Shown here: positions 32,922 through 44,320 of the stretch, piece by piece
Position numbering within the stretch: position 1 is the first letter of the stretch
Layout: every line of letters begins with the position of its first letter
Assembly (NCBI GenBank): GCA_950295325.1
Contig: OX485804.1
Coordinates: 55,120,001 to 55,168,428, forward strand
Length of the DNA stretch: 48,428 nucleotides
Direction: 5' to 3'
Source of the DNA: Polytrichum commune
Lineage: Eukaryota > Streptophyta > Polytrichopsida > Polytrichales > Polytrichaceae
Notes under the pieces: model-generated
Told to the model about the DNA's origin: nothing
The model's database searches: none
Seen by the model: only the letters and a program-made list of their open reading frames with translations
Position numbers and translations under genes: made by a program

Positions 32922-33560
32922 GTGAGACAATACATGTTCATTTGGACATGAAAATTACCTTGCACATGGTTCAATGTTGTAATAGATAAATGTGATTCTC
33001 AAAGTCATCACCTGGACTAGGACGCTTAAGGGTGGTGGATTTGGCCTCACAACAAGCATTATCATAGATAAGAGGACACACAAGAGAACACAATTCATCA
33101 AACTCTTGGATAGAAAAAATCGTGAAAACCTTAAACAAAGGAGGAACCACTCTCGCCAATGCAAGGATGCCATTTGTGCCAATGTTGTGATTGACAATAG
33201 TTTGTCCTCCTTCTTCTAGTTTGTTGGAATTGAAGAATTATGTCAAATTAGTACATGCCATCATCATTGTGAACACAATTAAGATGTCCTCCTCCAACTC
33301 AAGTAAAATTTCCTCATTGGTGTCTGTATCAAAGCTACCATTCGATTCCACAAAAGGTTCAAAGTCCACAATTGACGTTAAATTTTGGCTCCAAGCTTGT
33401 GCGTAGCAAAGGGATGCACTCGTGTAGGAGGAAATGAATTGTGCATTGGTATGTTGGTGTGCAAAATCCTCAGAGCTCATGAGAACTTACTAGCAAAGTC
33501 ACGGGTAGATCACTTAGTGCATTTTAAAAACGACGTGCGGCATAATATAGAGAGGATTAA

Positions 33561-34639
33561 AATCATTTGAAATAAAAATTATAAAGGAATTCCAAATAAT
33601 GAAGGGGCCATTAAATGTAGACAATCCCATTATAAGTAAATTAGATGGACATAAAACGTGGGCCATTTTTTTTTTGTAAAATTAATATAAGGGCTGAAGA
33701 TAAGGATCCTAGAAGGTATGTTTAGTATGGTATGTAAATGGATTTAGGACTCACGGGGATGGATGATAATTGGGATTTCCGTCTGTCCAAAATTCTTGGG
33801 GGGGGGTAGTCATTGGTTGGAGTAGCAATATACGTGCGAACAAATGATAGGGTATTTTAAAAACATGAGAGCAAAAAATTATAATTTGGCTTAAGAGTAA
33901 TATAGGGTATCAAAAATGGCACTAGACATCTTTAAAGTACTATAGGGTATGGAATAATAGGTAATTTGGAATTATAAGTAATGCAAGCCATCTTTCTATT
34001 AACCCAAAGTAGAAATTTGCATAATGATAGCATGTGAAAAAAAGAAGAGAATTGAAAGTAATACCCCCCTATAAAATAGTGGTTGTTCGCACCTATATCC
34101 TTAACTTTTTAACACACTGCCCCCCCCCCCGAGCCAAAATTACTTAAAAGGAATATAAAGTACAAAAAATTGCAGTGACTTGGACAATATAAGTAATGGA
34201 AGGATGCAAACAAATGGGCCATTTTTTAAATTTAAGTAATTATAGGGAGGCTTTAATTCAGCCCTTGAAGGTAAATAGCCCCAAAACAAAAAAAAACCCC
34301 AGCCGCACGTGGTGCACAAATATGCCTTAGAGTGATCTACCCATGAGCAAAGTGGGAATAGTCGAAGACCATGGGACCTTGTCCGGATTAAGTGGTGATG
34401 CAACATGGTGGCAACCTTGAATTATGTGGTGCAGGTGATAGGGTGACAAGGTAGGCAACTTAATTTACCCAACCCCTTGACCCACACCTTTTACGTTTAA
34501 GGCTCCATAAATAAGATAGAGGAGCTAACCAACCACAATTCATCCTCACAAGTAACAAATAACTATATTCTATAACCCTTCCAATACACCATGTTTCAAT
34601 GGTCAAAGGCTTTATAGATTCACATGGTGTTTACGGAAA
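33561..34639. other. AT-rich stretch without a recognised gene
   Basis: Contains G- and C-homopolymers near 33800 and a C10 run near 34120. No domain, RNA gene or inverted-repeat element seen. Confidence 0.45.
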
Positions 34640-34890
34640 TGGCACAATATGGAGAGAAAATTTGAAGGGAGCCAAAGAGCCTCTAGTTTGGAAAAACCTA
34701 GAACACAAAAGTAAACCCTAACAAGAATGGACTAAGTAGTCATTGGGAACGATTTATAAATGATAATAACAGATAAAAATATAAATTGGATGAAATTAGC
34801 ACATCCCTTATCATTTTTTTATTCTAAACCCTAGGACTCCTTTTGTACATCCACGTTTACCTTGAAAGTTCTAAATAGTGTTTTCATTTG
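34640..34890. repeat. Dispersed repeat C, copy 2
   Basis: Matches 11440-11700 in order and orientation (shared CCTAACAAGAATGGA-type and CCTTTTGTACATCCA-type blocks), clearly diverged. Class unknown. Confidence 0.6.
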
Positions 34891-37284
34891 TATTCACTAG
34901 AGATATACCTCCCCAATTATGTTTACTATGTATTGTAATGTCTAGAATAATCCTCTTTTTAGACTTTGTTAGGTTGTATGTGGTATGAAAAATCCACAAC
35001 TTGGGAGGCAAGAGAAAATTCTCGTGTACAAACGTAACGTAACCACAACTATTATGGACAAATTGGCGAGTTTGAATACTTAGAATGATCCAATTTCTCT
35101 GTTGATAATCTTGTTAGATTAGCAATTCAAAGTGGATTCGGAAACCAAGCAACTCAAAATAATTGTAACATGTCTTAATATCTTACTGAATTTCTAAGTG
35201 AAAAGTTCTCATGACCCTTGCAAGCTATTCCCTTTTACTCGTCAAGCATTCACCCATTGAGGAAAAATATGGGTGGCATCACCTGTTTTAGCGTTTTAGT
35301 ATCCATTCTTTATTTCACAAGCAACCCGTTCATGCATTCCTCATGTCTTTGCCTCCATTAAGCCATTCAATGACAACCATATTCTAGGATGACTGCTTAT
35401 ACTGGTCATCTTGAGTTCATTAATTCTCATGTTTTGAAATAGTGTAAACGTGTCTTAAATGGTCAAATTTTATTCGTTTGTATGGTTTTCAACCTGGATT
35501 TCACGTAGCAATTTCATTGGATCGGTGAATGCAGTGTTCAATATTGAAGTTTTCAACACCTGTCACATGCCATTTTGGCCATCAAAAAAATTTTAATGTT
35601 TTTTTTGGGCACTTTATAAAAATGTTTCCACTCTTCACAGTAAAGGCCTCTCCAAAAACTACCTGTCACAAAATATAGTGGCTATAATTTGCAAATAGAA
35701 ACATAGTTGAACTCCAATCTTGGCACTCTAGCAAACTCTTCCAAATTACAATAACTCTTGCAATTTTGACTCTGCAACTTCGCTTGGCAAGCACAACTAT
35801 ATGTGAACGTGGATTTTCCAAACATAATTGGTGAAGAGTGATCACAAAAGTCGATTAAAACTTGAAACATTGGATGCATTGATGCTTGTGTCATTATGTA
35901 GTCTTCTGATGGAAAATATAGATTGGGCTAGAATTTTTGACACTTGAAAATCAACCAAAAACTGGAGGGCTTTGCCTTTGGAGTTGGATGATGATTAAGT
36001 GCATTATCTAAGGAATCTAAATAATTTTAATGCATCATTTTATTGCATGTACTTCTTCAATATAGTGAGACATTAATTTATTTTCATATTCAATACAAAT
36101 AGCCAATATCAAGTTCTTTTTTGTGAAGTGTTGCAAAAAAGTTTGAAACTTTGAGTGAAGTGTGATTATTTTGAAGTCCTTCACAATGAAGTGCACGTAT
36201 ACACTTCAAAACTTGAACACTGGGTGAATGTGATAAGAGATTTTAAAAATAATGTTTGGTATATTCCGATCTCCTATGTTGATGCTATGATTTGTCAAGA
36301 TCCAAAGTGTTAGAGCCATAAAACGACTAGTTAGTTCCCCCCAAGTTATGTTTATTATTAAACCTAATATGATTAAGAAGATATGAGCCCATGATTCGAT
36401 AGTTTCTAAACATGTCTTTTTGAGGTCCATTCTTAGACCCCCAACCAATCATACAAAACTCAAATATAGGTTTATGATTAGAATAAGTAACAGATTTAGA
36501 CACGTTTCCCTAAAGCTTTTGAAATCAATTCTTGAAGACCTACTAGTAAGGATTCACCTCACATCATACGAGTATGATAGAACTAAAGTCAAGGTATCTG
36601 TAGTTCACCTAGTCCATTTAACCGCTCACTAGGGTTAGGTAATGCCGACATAGATGAGATCTATATTTTTTAGGCAAACGAAGTCAAGATTTATGTGGCA
36701 TCGGCTTGTGATTAATTACCCTTATAAGAGTTTTGACAACTCTCGTAGCCAAGCAGTAGAAATAAGATGAGCAGTTATGGGTTATCTTATAAATCGACTA
36801 TATGTTACCCTAACTTTACCGCTTCAAAATTTATAACAATTTCCATATTTATGCTAAAAATTTTACTCCTTTTTTTTGCATTTTCCTTAGAATCTGTATC
36901 TCTTTTTGTAAGAAAAATAATTCCCCGCTATTACTCCTCCTAAACAGATGCAAACTCTCTTTTATCGGTTAAAGATGCCTCAAGCTTAACTTAAGTTAGC
37001 ATAAATGATCACTCTTGAGCTTCTGGAACCCAAATTTTGGGAAGTCGGAGACGAAGGACACCCACTTTTGGGACCCACTTTAACTGATATGTCGACACTT
37101 TTCTAGTTTTTGGTTGGGTTCACCAACTCATGAAAATCCAATGACTCTCAAGTACTTGACCCAACTCGCCTACAAGAGAATTGCTTTGGACTACTCAATG
37201 CCGACCTTTCACTCTTAATTGTACGGTTGGTAGCCTGCCTAAGAGCTCCTCAGAGTCGTTTGCTAGAGCCTTTCTTCTTTGTAG
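34891..37284. other. AT-rich stretch without a recognised gene
   Basis: Only short frames without domains. I see no inverted-repeat element, tRNA or repeat shared with other parts of the window. Confidence 0.45.
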
Positions 37285-37287
37285 TGT

Positions 37288-37621
37288 CACTAGTACGAAA
37301 CTATGCCCAAAATATCGCAGCCGAAATCGGCTGCAGTTCTTTTGACCAGCCTCATCTGCAATGCTAAACGACTACAAATGTTTTTTTTGGTTTAGCGGCT
37401 GAAATTATAAAAAAATTCGAAGCTTGTAATATATCGTTGGAAAGATATTTTCAAAACCTTTCCAACGGTATATTACACCCCCCCCCCAAACTCTTAACAT
37501 TTCAGTCGCTAAACCAAAGAAAACAAATCTACAATCATTTAACGACTGCAGATCATGCTGGTCAAAAGAACCGCAGCCGATTTCGGCTGCGCTTTCTTTT
37601 TGGCGTAAGTCTCTACTAGTG
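37288..37621. mobile_element. CACTA-type foldback MITE, 334 bp
   Basis: It begins CACTAGTAC and ends CTACTAGTG, with a TGT duplication (37285-37287, 37622-37624), as for CACTA elements. The arms pair nearly end to end: CGCAGCCGAAATCGGCTGC in the left arm, TTGGTTTAGCGGCTGAAAT with ATTTCAGTCGCTAAACCAA, and TATCGTTGGAAAG with CTTTCCAACGGTATA around a small central loop. GCAGCCGAAATCGGCTGC is itself palindromic. Confidence 0.88.
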
Positions 37622-37924
37622 TGTTGACCGCCCAGTTTACACATCCAGGCATTGAACAGGGAAAATTGACAACTACTGTGGTTACAGATGAATCGGTTGA
37701 GTTTCAGAAATAACATGTTGAAGTTCAAGACTTCAAGAAACATACTGTTCGTTTCAGACGAATTTAGAGAATGTACCTCAAATCAGTAAAGAAAACCCAA
37801 AAGGTGTCAGCATGTAACCGGTTGGACTTGGAAACACTAGGATGTCAAAGAATATTGCCCAGAAATCTTTGCGGAAATTGCACCAGGAGCTCATGCTTGG
37901 TTGGTAATGTTTTTGGTTGGCAAG

Positions 37925-38065
37925 TAAGGTAGATATACCCAAAACCGTCACCGAACTTAAAACCACCAGTATGTACCACATGCATGCATGTGGAAGCAAC
38001 AAATGTACGCATTTGGTACAGTGGTGGTTTTAGGTTCGGTGATGGTTTTGGGTATACCTACCTTA
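37925..38065. mobile_element. 141-bp hairpin MITE
   Basis: Ends TAAGGTAGATATACCCAAAA and the inverse GGTATACCTACCTTA. About 45 bp of each arm pair (ACCGTCACCGAACTTAAAAC with GTTTTAGGTTCGGTGATGGT), and a second stem CCACATGCATGCATGTGG lies inside. The outer TA is probably the target duplication. Size and pairing resemble a young miRNA-like precursor. Confidence 0.8.
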
Positions 38066-39540
38066 TTAACCCTACTACTGTGAAGGTGAAAACAGCTGAA
38101 TCAGTGACGAAAGTTCGAGGATTTTTTTTTGTTTTTTATTTTTGATGGAGATCGACGCATGTTTCATGAAATACAAGTGTATGGATGTGAGTTGGTTGTA
38201 CTAGTTGTTTTTTGTGCCTGTCCACATGTAATGTCTAGGTAGATTTGTATCGTTTCATAGGAGGTGGTATGAAACGGACAATATTGGAAACTTCATTTTG
38301 GAGTGAGAAAGTCAATGACTCCCCTATCACAAATTTAATGAGTTTTCGCAAGAAGCTATGCGGAAGTTCTTCATCATCTCAATACCAATGCATTTTTTAT
38401 AATAAAAAAACTCAAATATTCTACTTTAATTTGTTCATTTTTTCTTATGTTTGTAATTCCTTTATGTACTTAAAGTACTTGCCCTTAATAATGCCTCCAA
38501 TGAGCCCAAAACCTTAACTTGATGGATGGACACTCAAAGACATGAATTTGAAACCTCCAACCGTGGTGGATGTTCATCAATTGTCAATCAGTAGTACCAC
38601 ACAACTTTGCAACCCGATCACCAAGAACTGCAATTTGAAATCAAGGTTTCACACTTGAAACCTCAAAAAACTTCTCGGCCTAGATTGCCATTTGGTTTGA
38701 TGAGGTATCGCTACATGATTCACTAACCTATTGATTATTATCACTATGGGTAGATGGCTTGAATAGACAGTGCAACTCCTTCTCACATTAAACAAAACTC
38801 TAGGTCACTCATTGAAAACACACACACACACAGATATATATATATATGGTTGGGGGGGGTGTTCTATGCTTGGGAGAGGAGTATTTAGAGGTTAAGTGCA
38901 TTTTATTTGATTGACCTCTTTTACCTAGTCAGCGGTCTATCTTGGGATTTGCCACTTGGGCTTAACTCCACTCACATTGCATGTTCTTGCTAATGGTCAT
39001 TAAGATAACTAATGGGACCAAGGGACTAATTAAGTCCAAGGTTGATGCTTCATGGATAGAAAGGTTGGGCACATGTCCTAGTTTTGCTACTCTACAACTA
39101 TTTTTCACCGTTGGGGAGGCCGAGCATCTGAGCGAGCGGTTGCATATCACATCAAAGAAGTAGTTGCAGCCAAGGCAAGCCATTGTGTGGGTTGCATAAT
39201 GTAATAAAAGTGCAACTTCCATTTTACACCAACATATTAAACACACTACATGTGTTTTACTCGATGATTAAAACAAATATGTGTTTTAACCACAAAGTTT
39301 ACTGTCTCGTGCAGATTTTTATTTTTTATTGTTGCAGCTGAGGTCCTCCAAAGGTTGCCCAAGTTGTGGAAGCCCAGGCCATGTGCCCATCCCAAGAAGC
39401 AATTCATATTAGCCTGGCCACATCCTCTGCCACCTAGGCTTGGAAGTTTGGGCTAGTTAACCACGATTGTAAGGATGCCATGTAAGTAGAGTGTGGTTTT
39501 ATGCTTTAAGAGCTGGAGATAGAGCTAGGTGGGGAGGGGC
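38066..39540. other. No recognised gene; short microsatellite
   Basis: A (CA)n-(TA)n microsatellite lies at about 38817-38848 followed by a G8 run. Frames at 38245-38517 and 38962-39246 lack recognisable domains. Confidence 0.45.
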
Positions 39541-39544
39541 CTTA

Positions 39545-39832
39545 ATAGTGAGTTTCCATGTAGGCCACTCACCTACCATATTTTGGTGGGAATAAGGACA
39601 ACTATAGATGGAATCTGGTGGGTAGTGTTTGTATGTGCCAACCAACTATTTCTATTTCAAGTGCTTAGTGGGCGCATGGAAGTCTAGTGGCCCATGGCCT
39701 TCATATTCTAGTAGGTAATCAAAATGTGGTTGCTTGCTTGCTTTTGTTTATCTACATGAGAACACCCCCAACCCAATATTATCTAGGATATAGTGGACGA
39801 GTGGCCAACATGGAAACCCACCCTAAGTCATC
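39545..39832. repeat. Inverted-end element, family D, copy 1
   Basis: GTGAGTTTCCATGTAGGCC at the left is matched in inverse by GGCCAACATGGAAACCCACC at the right (about 39800-39825). The interior GGGAATAAGGACAA recurs near 48230, so 47699-48300 contains a second copy. Confidence 0.55.
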
Positions 39833-40733
39833 AACAATTTTATCCAACGAGCAAGGACATGTTTTGTTTTCTCATGTTGGTCAATATTAAGGTAGAAACA
39901 CTTATATAGGCTATAACGGACACTCCAATTAATTGAGATCCTTAACATGCTTAAAAATTTCCATTGGATTTTCAAAAAACAAAGTTTATAGAGAAACTAA
40001 TGCAATTGTAGTCATGGTATTTGGACATTTTTTAAATATTGTATTTAATAACACTTATTGTTTGGAGTTATACAGTGCTATATAGTTTTACGATAAATGT
40101 AATTTTTTTACCAAGTAAAGATGTTACTATTCTATATTGTCAAAACAACCAACTTGACCTTGGTTGGCAAAAACATGAAATATATAATAAATAGTTATAG
40201 CATTGTGTGATTCCAAATAATAAGTGACAATATATACAATATTTAATGTAGTGTCGAGCATTGACTTCTTGTCTCTCTCCCCACCAGTGAGTTACATTTT
40301 TCAATCTTTAGAAAGACATCTCAATACTCATTTTGTAGGACATTGTATAGGTATCAAAGTTGGATCACACGCAAAATTGAGTGCCTCTACCTTAAGATGA
40401 CATGAGTTAAGGCAACAACCAGCTCCGATAAGGTGTGAATGTTGTATGTGGTCATTGTTATCGATTGAACATCTATATTTGAGTGGGGTATGACTTGAAA
40501 GGTTGTAGTTAAGAATGGACAACAAAAACACACGTGTTAGATTCGAATGGACTATGTGCTAAAAAAATTGTACCATTTTCATTTGAATAGTTAAGACAAA
40601 TTGGAAGAATGTATGTGATCACGTACAAAAGAAAGAGAAAACTCTATTTTGACCTCCTTTAACTTGCATCTCAACCCTGCTTCTGAAACTTGAAAGGACA
40701 ACCGATGTGCTTCATAAATTGCAAACTCTAATC
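39833..40733. other. AT-rich stretch without a recognised gene
   Basis: Short frames only, no domains and no repeat structure recognised. Confidence 0.45.
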
Positions 40734-40746
40734 CCCTTCTAATCGG

Positions 40747-41032
40747 GGCTCCCTAAATACCCCCGACGAGCGTTGCAGCTGTCAGGCTCGGAGGCCAGGT
40801 TCGGTGGGGTTCATTTTTCTGGCCCTCCCCGTTTTAGCCCCTTGGTGACTTTTTTTGGTTTTTTTTTGCTAAATTTGGGTCCTACGGCCCCAAATTACCC
40901 TAGGGAGCCCCTCAAGAGATCAAATAAGGCCCCACCCAATTAAAAAAATAGGGGGCATGTTTTATCCCAACCCTGCCACCCCCTCCCGAACCTAGCCTCC
41001 GAGCCACGCTCGATGGGGGTTTTTAGGCAGAT
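40747..41032. mobile_element. Mutator-like foldback MITE
   Basis: The left arm CCCTAAATACCCCCGACGAGCG then GGCTCGGAGGCCAGGTTCGG pairs with the right arm, which read on the minus strand gives GCCTAAAAACCCCCATCGAGCG then GGCTCGGAGGCTAGGTTCGG. A 13-bp direct repeat CCCTTCTAATCGG flanks it (40734-40746, 41033-41045). Mutator-like elements make 8-11 bp duplications, so this is slightly long. GC-rich relative to surroundings. Confidence 0.72.
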
Positions 41033-41045
41033 CCCTTCTAATCGG

Positions 41046-41354
41046 ATGACGGAAATCCCTAAATCCATGGTCAAAGTTGGAAGCGCCCGACTGAAATAGG
41101 GCCGCGTACCTTATGATTTCATATCCATCATCTCTTACCTACCTCGGTTATATGGTAGAATTTGAGTTTAAAATGGCAACCAAAGTTCAGATCCCGACTG
41201 GAGAAAGTGAAGTGTTTTATCACAGGTCCATCTACTTTCTTAGGGAGTATTGCACTTTTCTAAAGAGCACGCCTCTTGGACACACCTCAACAGACTTTTA
41301 GCACCAGGCTCTTGAGTGCAAGTACGACCAAACTCCTTCTAGGTGGTATGTTCT
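41046..41354. other. No recognised gene
   Basis: Short frames only. Confidence 0.4.
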
Positions 41355-41958
41355 ATTCACTTCATGTCTCTCATCCTTGAGCCCGGGCTGGCAACTACCG
41401 TTAAGGGCTCTCTATTCCAACATAAACTAACAAATTTTCTCCTCAAAATATGTCACGTGTCATGTTCACATTTGTCAAGACCCACTTGTATTCCATGTAG
41501 AAACTACATTCCAGCACATGTCAAGGCGAAATAGGGAGCTTTTTACGGTATCTATAGCACTTGCAGGGTCACCATCTTCAGAAGTTGATTTGCAACTACT
41601 AAATCATTTGAAAGAACCATTATTTTGGGAGTTATGAAATAAGTTCTAGACTACATATTCACTTCATATCTCATCCTTGGGCCCGGGGTGGCAACTACTG
41701 TAGAGGGCTACCTATTCTAACACAAATTAATGATTTTCCTCTCGAGGTATGTCGCGTGTCATGCTCACATTCGCCAAGGCCCACTTGTGTCCCACGTGGA
41801 AACTACATTCTAGCACATGTAAAGGCAAAATAGGGAGCTCTCTACGGTATCTATAGCACTTGCAGGGTCATCATCTTCAAAGGTTGATTTGCACCTACTA
41901 AACCATTTTAAAGAACCATTATTTTGGGAGTTATAAAACAAGTTCTAGACTATACGTT
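41355..41958. repeat. Tandem duplication, period about 302 bp
   Basis: ATTCACTTCAT starts both units (41355 and 41657). The units align throughout, for example TTTTACGGTATCTATAGCAC / CTCTACGGTATCTATAGCAC and GAACCATTATTTTGGGAGTT in both. They have many scattered differences, so the duplication is not recent. Confidence 0.88.
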
Positions 41959-42286
41959 CTAAAAAAAATTATGAATTTTCTCATATTTGAAATGCAATAT
42001 CTAGGGGGGTCTGGATGATCCTTGTTTTAGAAAGTAGCTTCTAATTAGTTCTAAACATGACATTTGAAAGTACAAACGTTTTCTAATTCAAATACAAATT
42101 GCATCATTGGATTCTTCTCCATGTCCTCTTTCCAAGCATATTTCTCCTCTTTGTGAAAGGAAAAATCACCAATTTAGTAAGAATATGAGAAGTGTTGTAG
42201 AAACAATTGTTCTAAAAGGGAGAGTTGCCACCCTAAGTCCTTGAGATCACATCTAAAACCATGGAATATCATATGCTCTGCATTTT

Positions 42287-42744
42287 TATTAAGTGTAGTA
42301 AAGTAGTGCGTGGAGGATATTAAGTGGGCCGTTGAGTCATGTACCTATGCACTAGGGGGAGAGATTTCTTTGAGAAAGGTGAACTTCCATGAACCACGAT
42401 ATGTAATGCAATTCTAGTATACTCAAGGAGGCCTCGCCAGATAGTTCAATTCACTTCTTGTTGACCACACTACATGTTGCTAAAGGTTGGGTCTGTTTCA
42501 TTTTGACAAATGAATTATTAAGTGTAGTAAAGTAGTGCGTGGAGGATATTAAGTGGGCCGTTGAGTCATGTACCCATGCACTAGGGGGAGAGATTTCTTT
42601 GAGAAAGGTGAACTTCCATGAACCACGATATGTAATGTAATTCTAGTATACTCAAGGAGGCCTCGCCAGATAGTTCAATTCACTTCCCGTTGACCACACT
42701 ACATGTTGGTAAAGGTTGGATCCATTTCTTTTTGACAAATGAAA
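42287..42744. repeat. Recent tandem duplication, period 229 bp
   Basis: Units start TTAAGTGTAGTAAAGTAGTG at about 42289 and 42518 and differ at only a handful of positions (for example ACCTATGC/ACCCATGC, CTTCTTGTTG/CTTCCCGTTG). Much younger than the neighbouring 302-bp duplication. Confidence 0.92.
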
Positions 42745-43497
42745 CAAGTTATTCCATTGTCAAAAAAAAAACATACAAGGTCATGGGTCAATCCTTTCAG
42801 TCTAAATAGTTCATACCTAATCCCTCACAATAGAATGCAAATTTTTGAAAACTTCCAGACATTTTCTTACCAAAGATCCCATGGTGCCAATCAAGTGATC
42901 GTTGTGGGCCATGGTTTAAATTGGGTTGTGCATGCATATTGTTGATACATTACACCATTTGAGAAATCCCTAATTCCACGACTTTTATGATCTCAGTAGA
43001 TGATAGACTCTATATCCACATTCATAGATTCTAGAACCACATACCGGAAGAGAACCAGTGATAAAACAACACAAATTTCATAGCGTCCCCATGAAGAAAT
43101 GGCTCAAACGCAAAGCACTTCCAAAACTGTGATGTCTCATTGAAGAAGGGTATCATCTTCTCAAGAACATTTCCCTGGGGCTTTGTACATAACCAGTGTA
43201 ACATAAGGGTTAGATTCGCGTGTTTGAAATGCGTTGATTGTATTGAGTTTCTCCATTAGGAAGAACCAGATGCTTAAATAGATTTGCTGAAAAGGTTGGT
43301 TTTGTATTTTGAAAGTATATAGTATGACCAAAGACTTAGGTCCGAATGTTTCATTGCCTTTTTAATATCGATTTACGCCCACTCAAAAGGGCATTGACTC
43401 TTGCACGTGGCCCTGCAAAAGGTGAGGCCGCAAAGGTGCAGCACGGCATTCCTGGAGAACAACATCATGGTTGCAGGTGTAGTTATTCTCTTCCCAT
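42745..43497. other. No recognised gene
   Basis: Short frames only; no domain or repeat structure recognised. Confidence 0.4.
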
Positions 43498-43945
43498 GGG
43501 GCTGTTTACACCATGGACCATGAAGTTGTTCCAAGGTCCTGTAAAATCTTTGATTGGCTGTTGAATTCGTATCGGAACCACTTCGGTTTACACCAAGAAA
43601 AAAATGTCAGAGTGATCATGGAGTTCGAGGTCTCCAAAAGACATCATGTTTTAAGGCGTACATTATTCATTGACATAGTCCAACGGGTTTTGCGGTGGGA
43701 GAGGCAAAGGGGTGCTCTAGTAGAAAAAAGCAAGGGCCCATGGCAGAGAAATGATGTTGTAATAAAATTTTAATGAAATTTTGTTGGGGAAGAGAAGATG
43801 AAGACAAGAGAGGACAAGAGAATAATCAAACACTTCTCTTTCTTTCTTTTCAAAATTGTCCTTTTTGGGCATATATTAAAAAAAATCAACACGTTCACTT
43901 TTCAGTGCATGACTTGTTCCTCTTGGTCCACATTTGTCCCTAAAA
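43498..43945. repeat. Second copy of the 6838-7164 element, right end lost
   Basis: GGACCATGAAGTTGTTCCAA and CCACTTCGGTTTACA blocks match 6838-6980, and TTGGTCCACATT near 43925 matches about 7037. The copy has about 170 bp extra in the middle relative to 6838-7164 and lacks its right end. Confidence 0.7.
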
Positions 43946-44320
43946 CAAACAAACAAACAAAAAGAAAAAAGAAAAAGGAAAAGGTGTGGAAGTAGGCTCT
44001 TCATTATAAGTAATTTAACTTAGGTCATGTTGATCATCGACCAGACTTCCTTGAGCACAACTTGAAGTAAATTGTTGCATACACATGAACTATTTTTTAA
44101 TTAATTAATTAATTAATTAAACATATATATATTTAAAGATGATTGAAACCAGTTTAATTTCATTGTTGGATAAACATGCAAGGCCACAAAGACACAAAGA
44201 AGAATGAGGGGCAACTCTCTAGGGTGCACATGGTAGAAGCACACAACCTCAAGAAAGGTAAACATCCTAAGCATGATCAATTAAACCCATATTAGGCACT
44301 TTTATATCCACATCATTTTT
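43946..44320. other. AT-rich stretch with a TAAT microsatellite
   Basis: An (ATTA)n run of about 24 bp at 44098-44121 is the only notable feature before the LINE relic. Confidence 0.5.

Larger units (their letters stand above)
31442..33051 (+). mobile_element. TG...CA element, family L, copy 3
   Basis: It begins TGTGAGCCCAAAATGG and ends GGATTTGGCCTCACA, 1610 bp, with the 5-bp ACAAG at 31437-31441 and 33052-33056. The ends form a 12-bp imperfect inverted repeat (TGTGAGnCCAAA), longer than most LTR ends. It carries a CT-rich tract (31803-31836), five minisatellite units and an intact small ORF. The insertion disrupts the PIF transposase relic. Confidence 0.9.
31330..33560 (-). pseudogene. PIF/Harbinger transposase, N-terminal part, split by family L copy 3
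   Basis: Minus-strand blocks are EEILLELEEDILIVFTMMMA, NGILALARVVPPLFKVF, FDELCSLVCPLIYDNA (up to 33057). After removing the element 31442-33051 with one ACAAG, VMSRRPMKLTHEQCLLNFIT and YLKHDNVVTY follow (31436-31330). These are the helical N-terminal blocks of plant PIF-type transposases. The next expected block (SLCWKC, then CDYALF) is found directly after the matching 12-bp sequence at 15142, so the LINE split the gene here. Frames shift several times and a TAG lies in the duplication itself. The start near 33480 (MSSEDFAHQ) is a guess. Confidence 0.75.

Noticed and set aside
17618-33051. The inverted pair of family L as terminal inverted repeats of one giant transposon
   Set aside because: Each copy has its own 5-bp duplication and sits at an unrelated target (LINE ORF2 and PIF gene), so they are separate insertions.
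38817-38850. CA/TA dinucleotide run as a regulatory element
   Set aside because: It is an ordinary microsatellite with no nearby gene.
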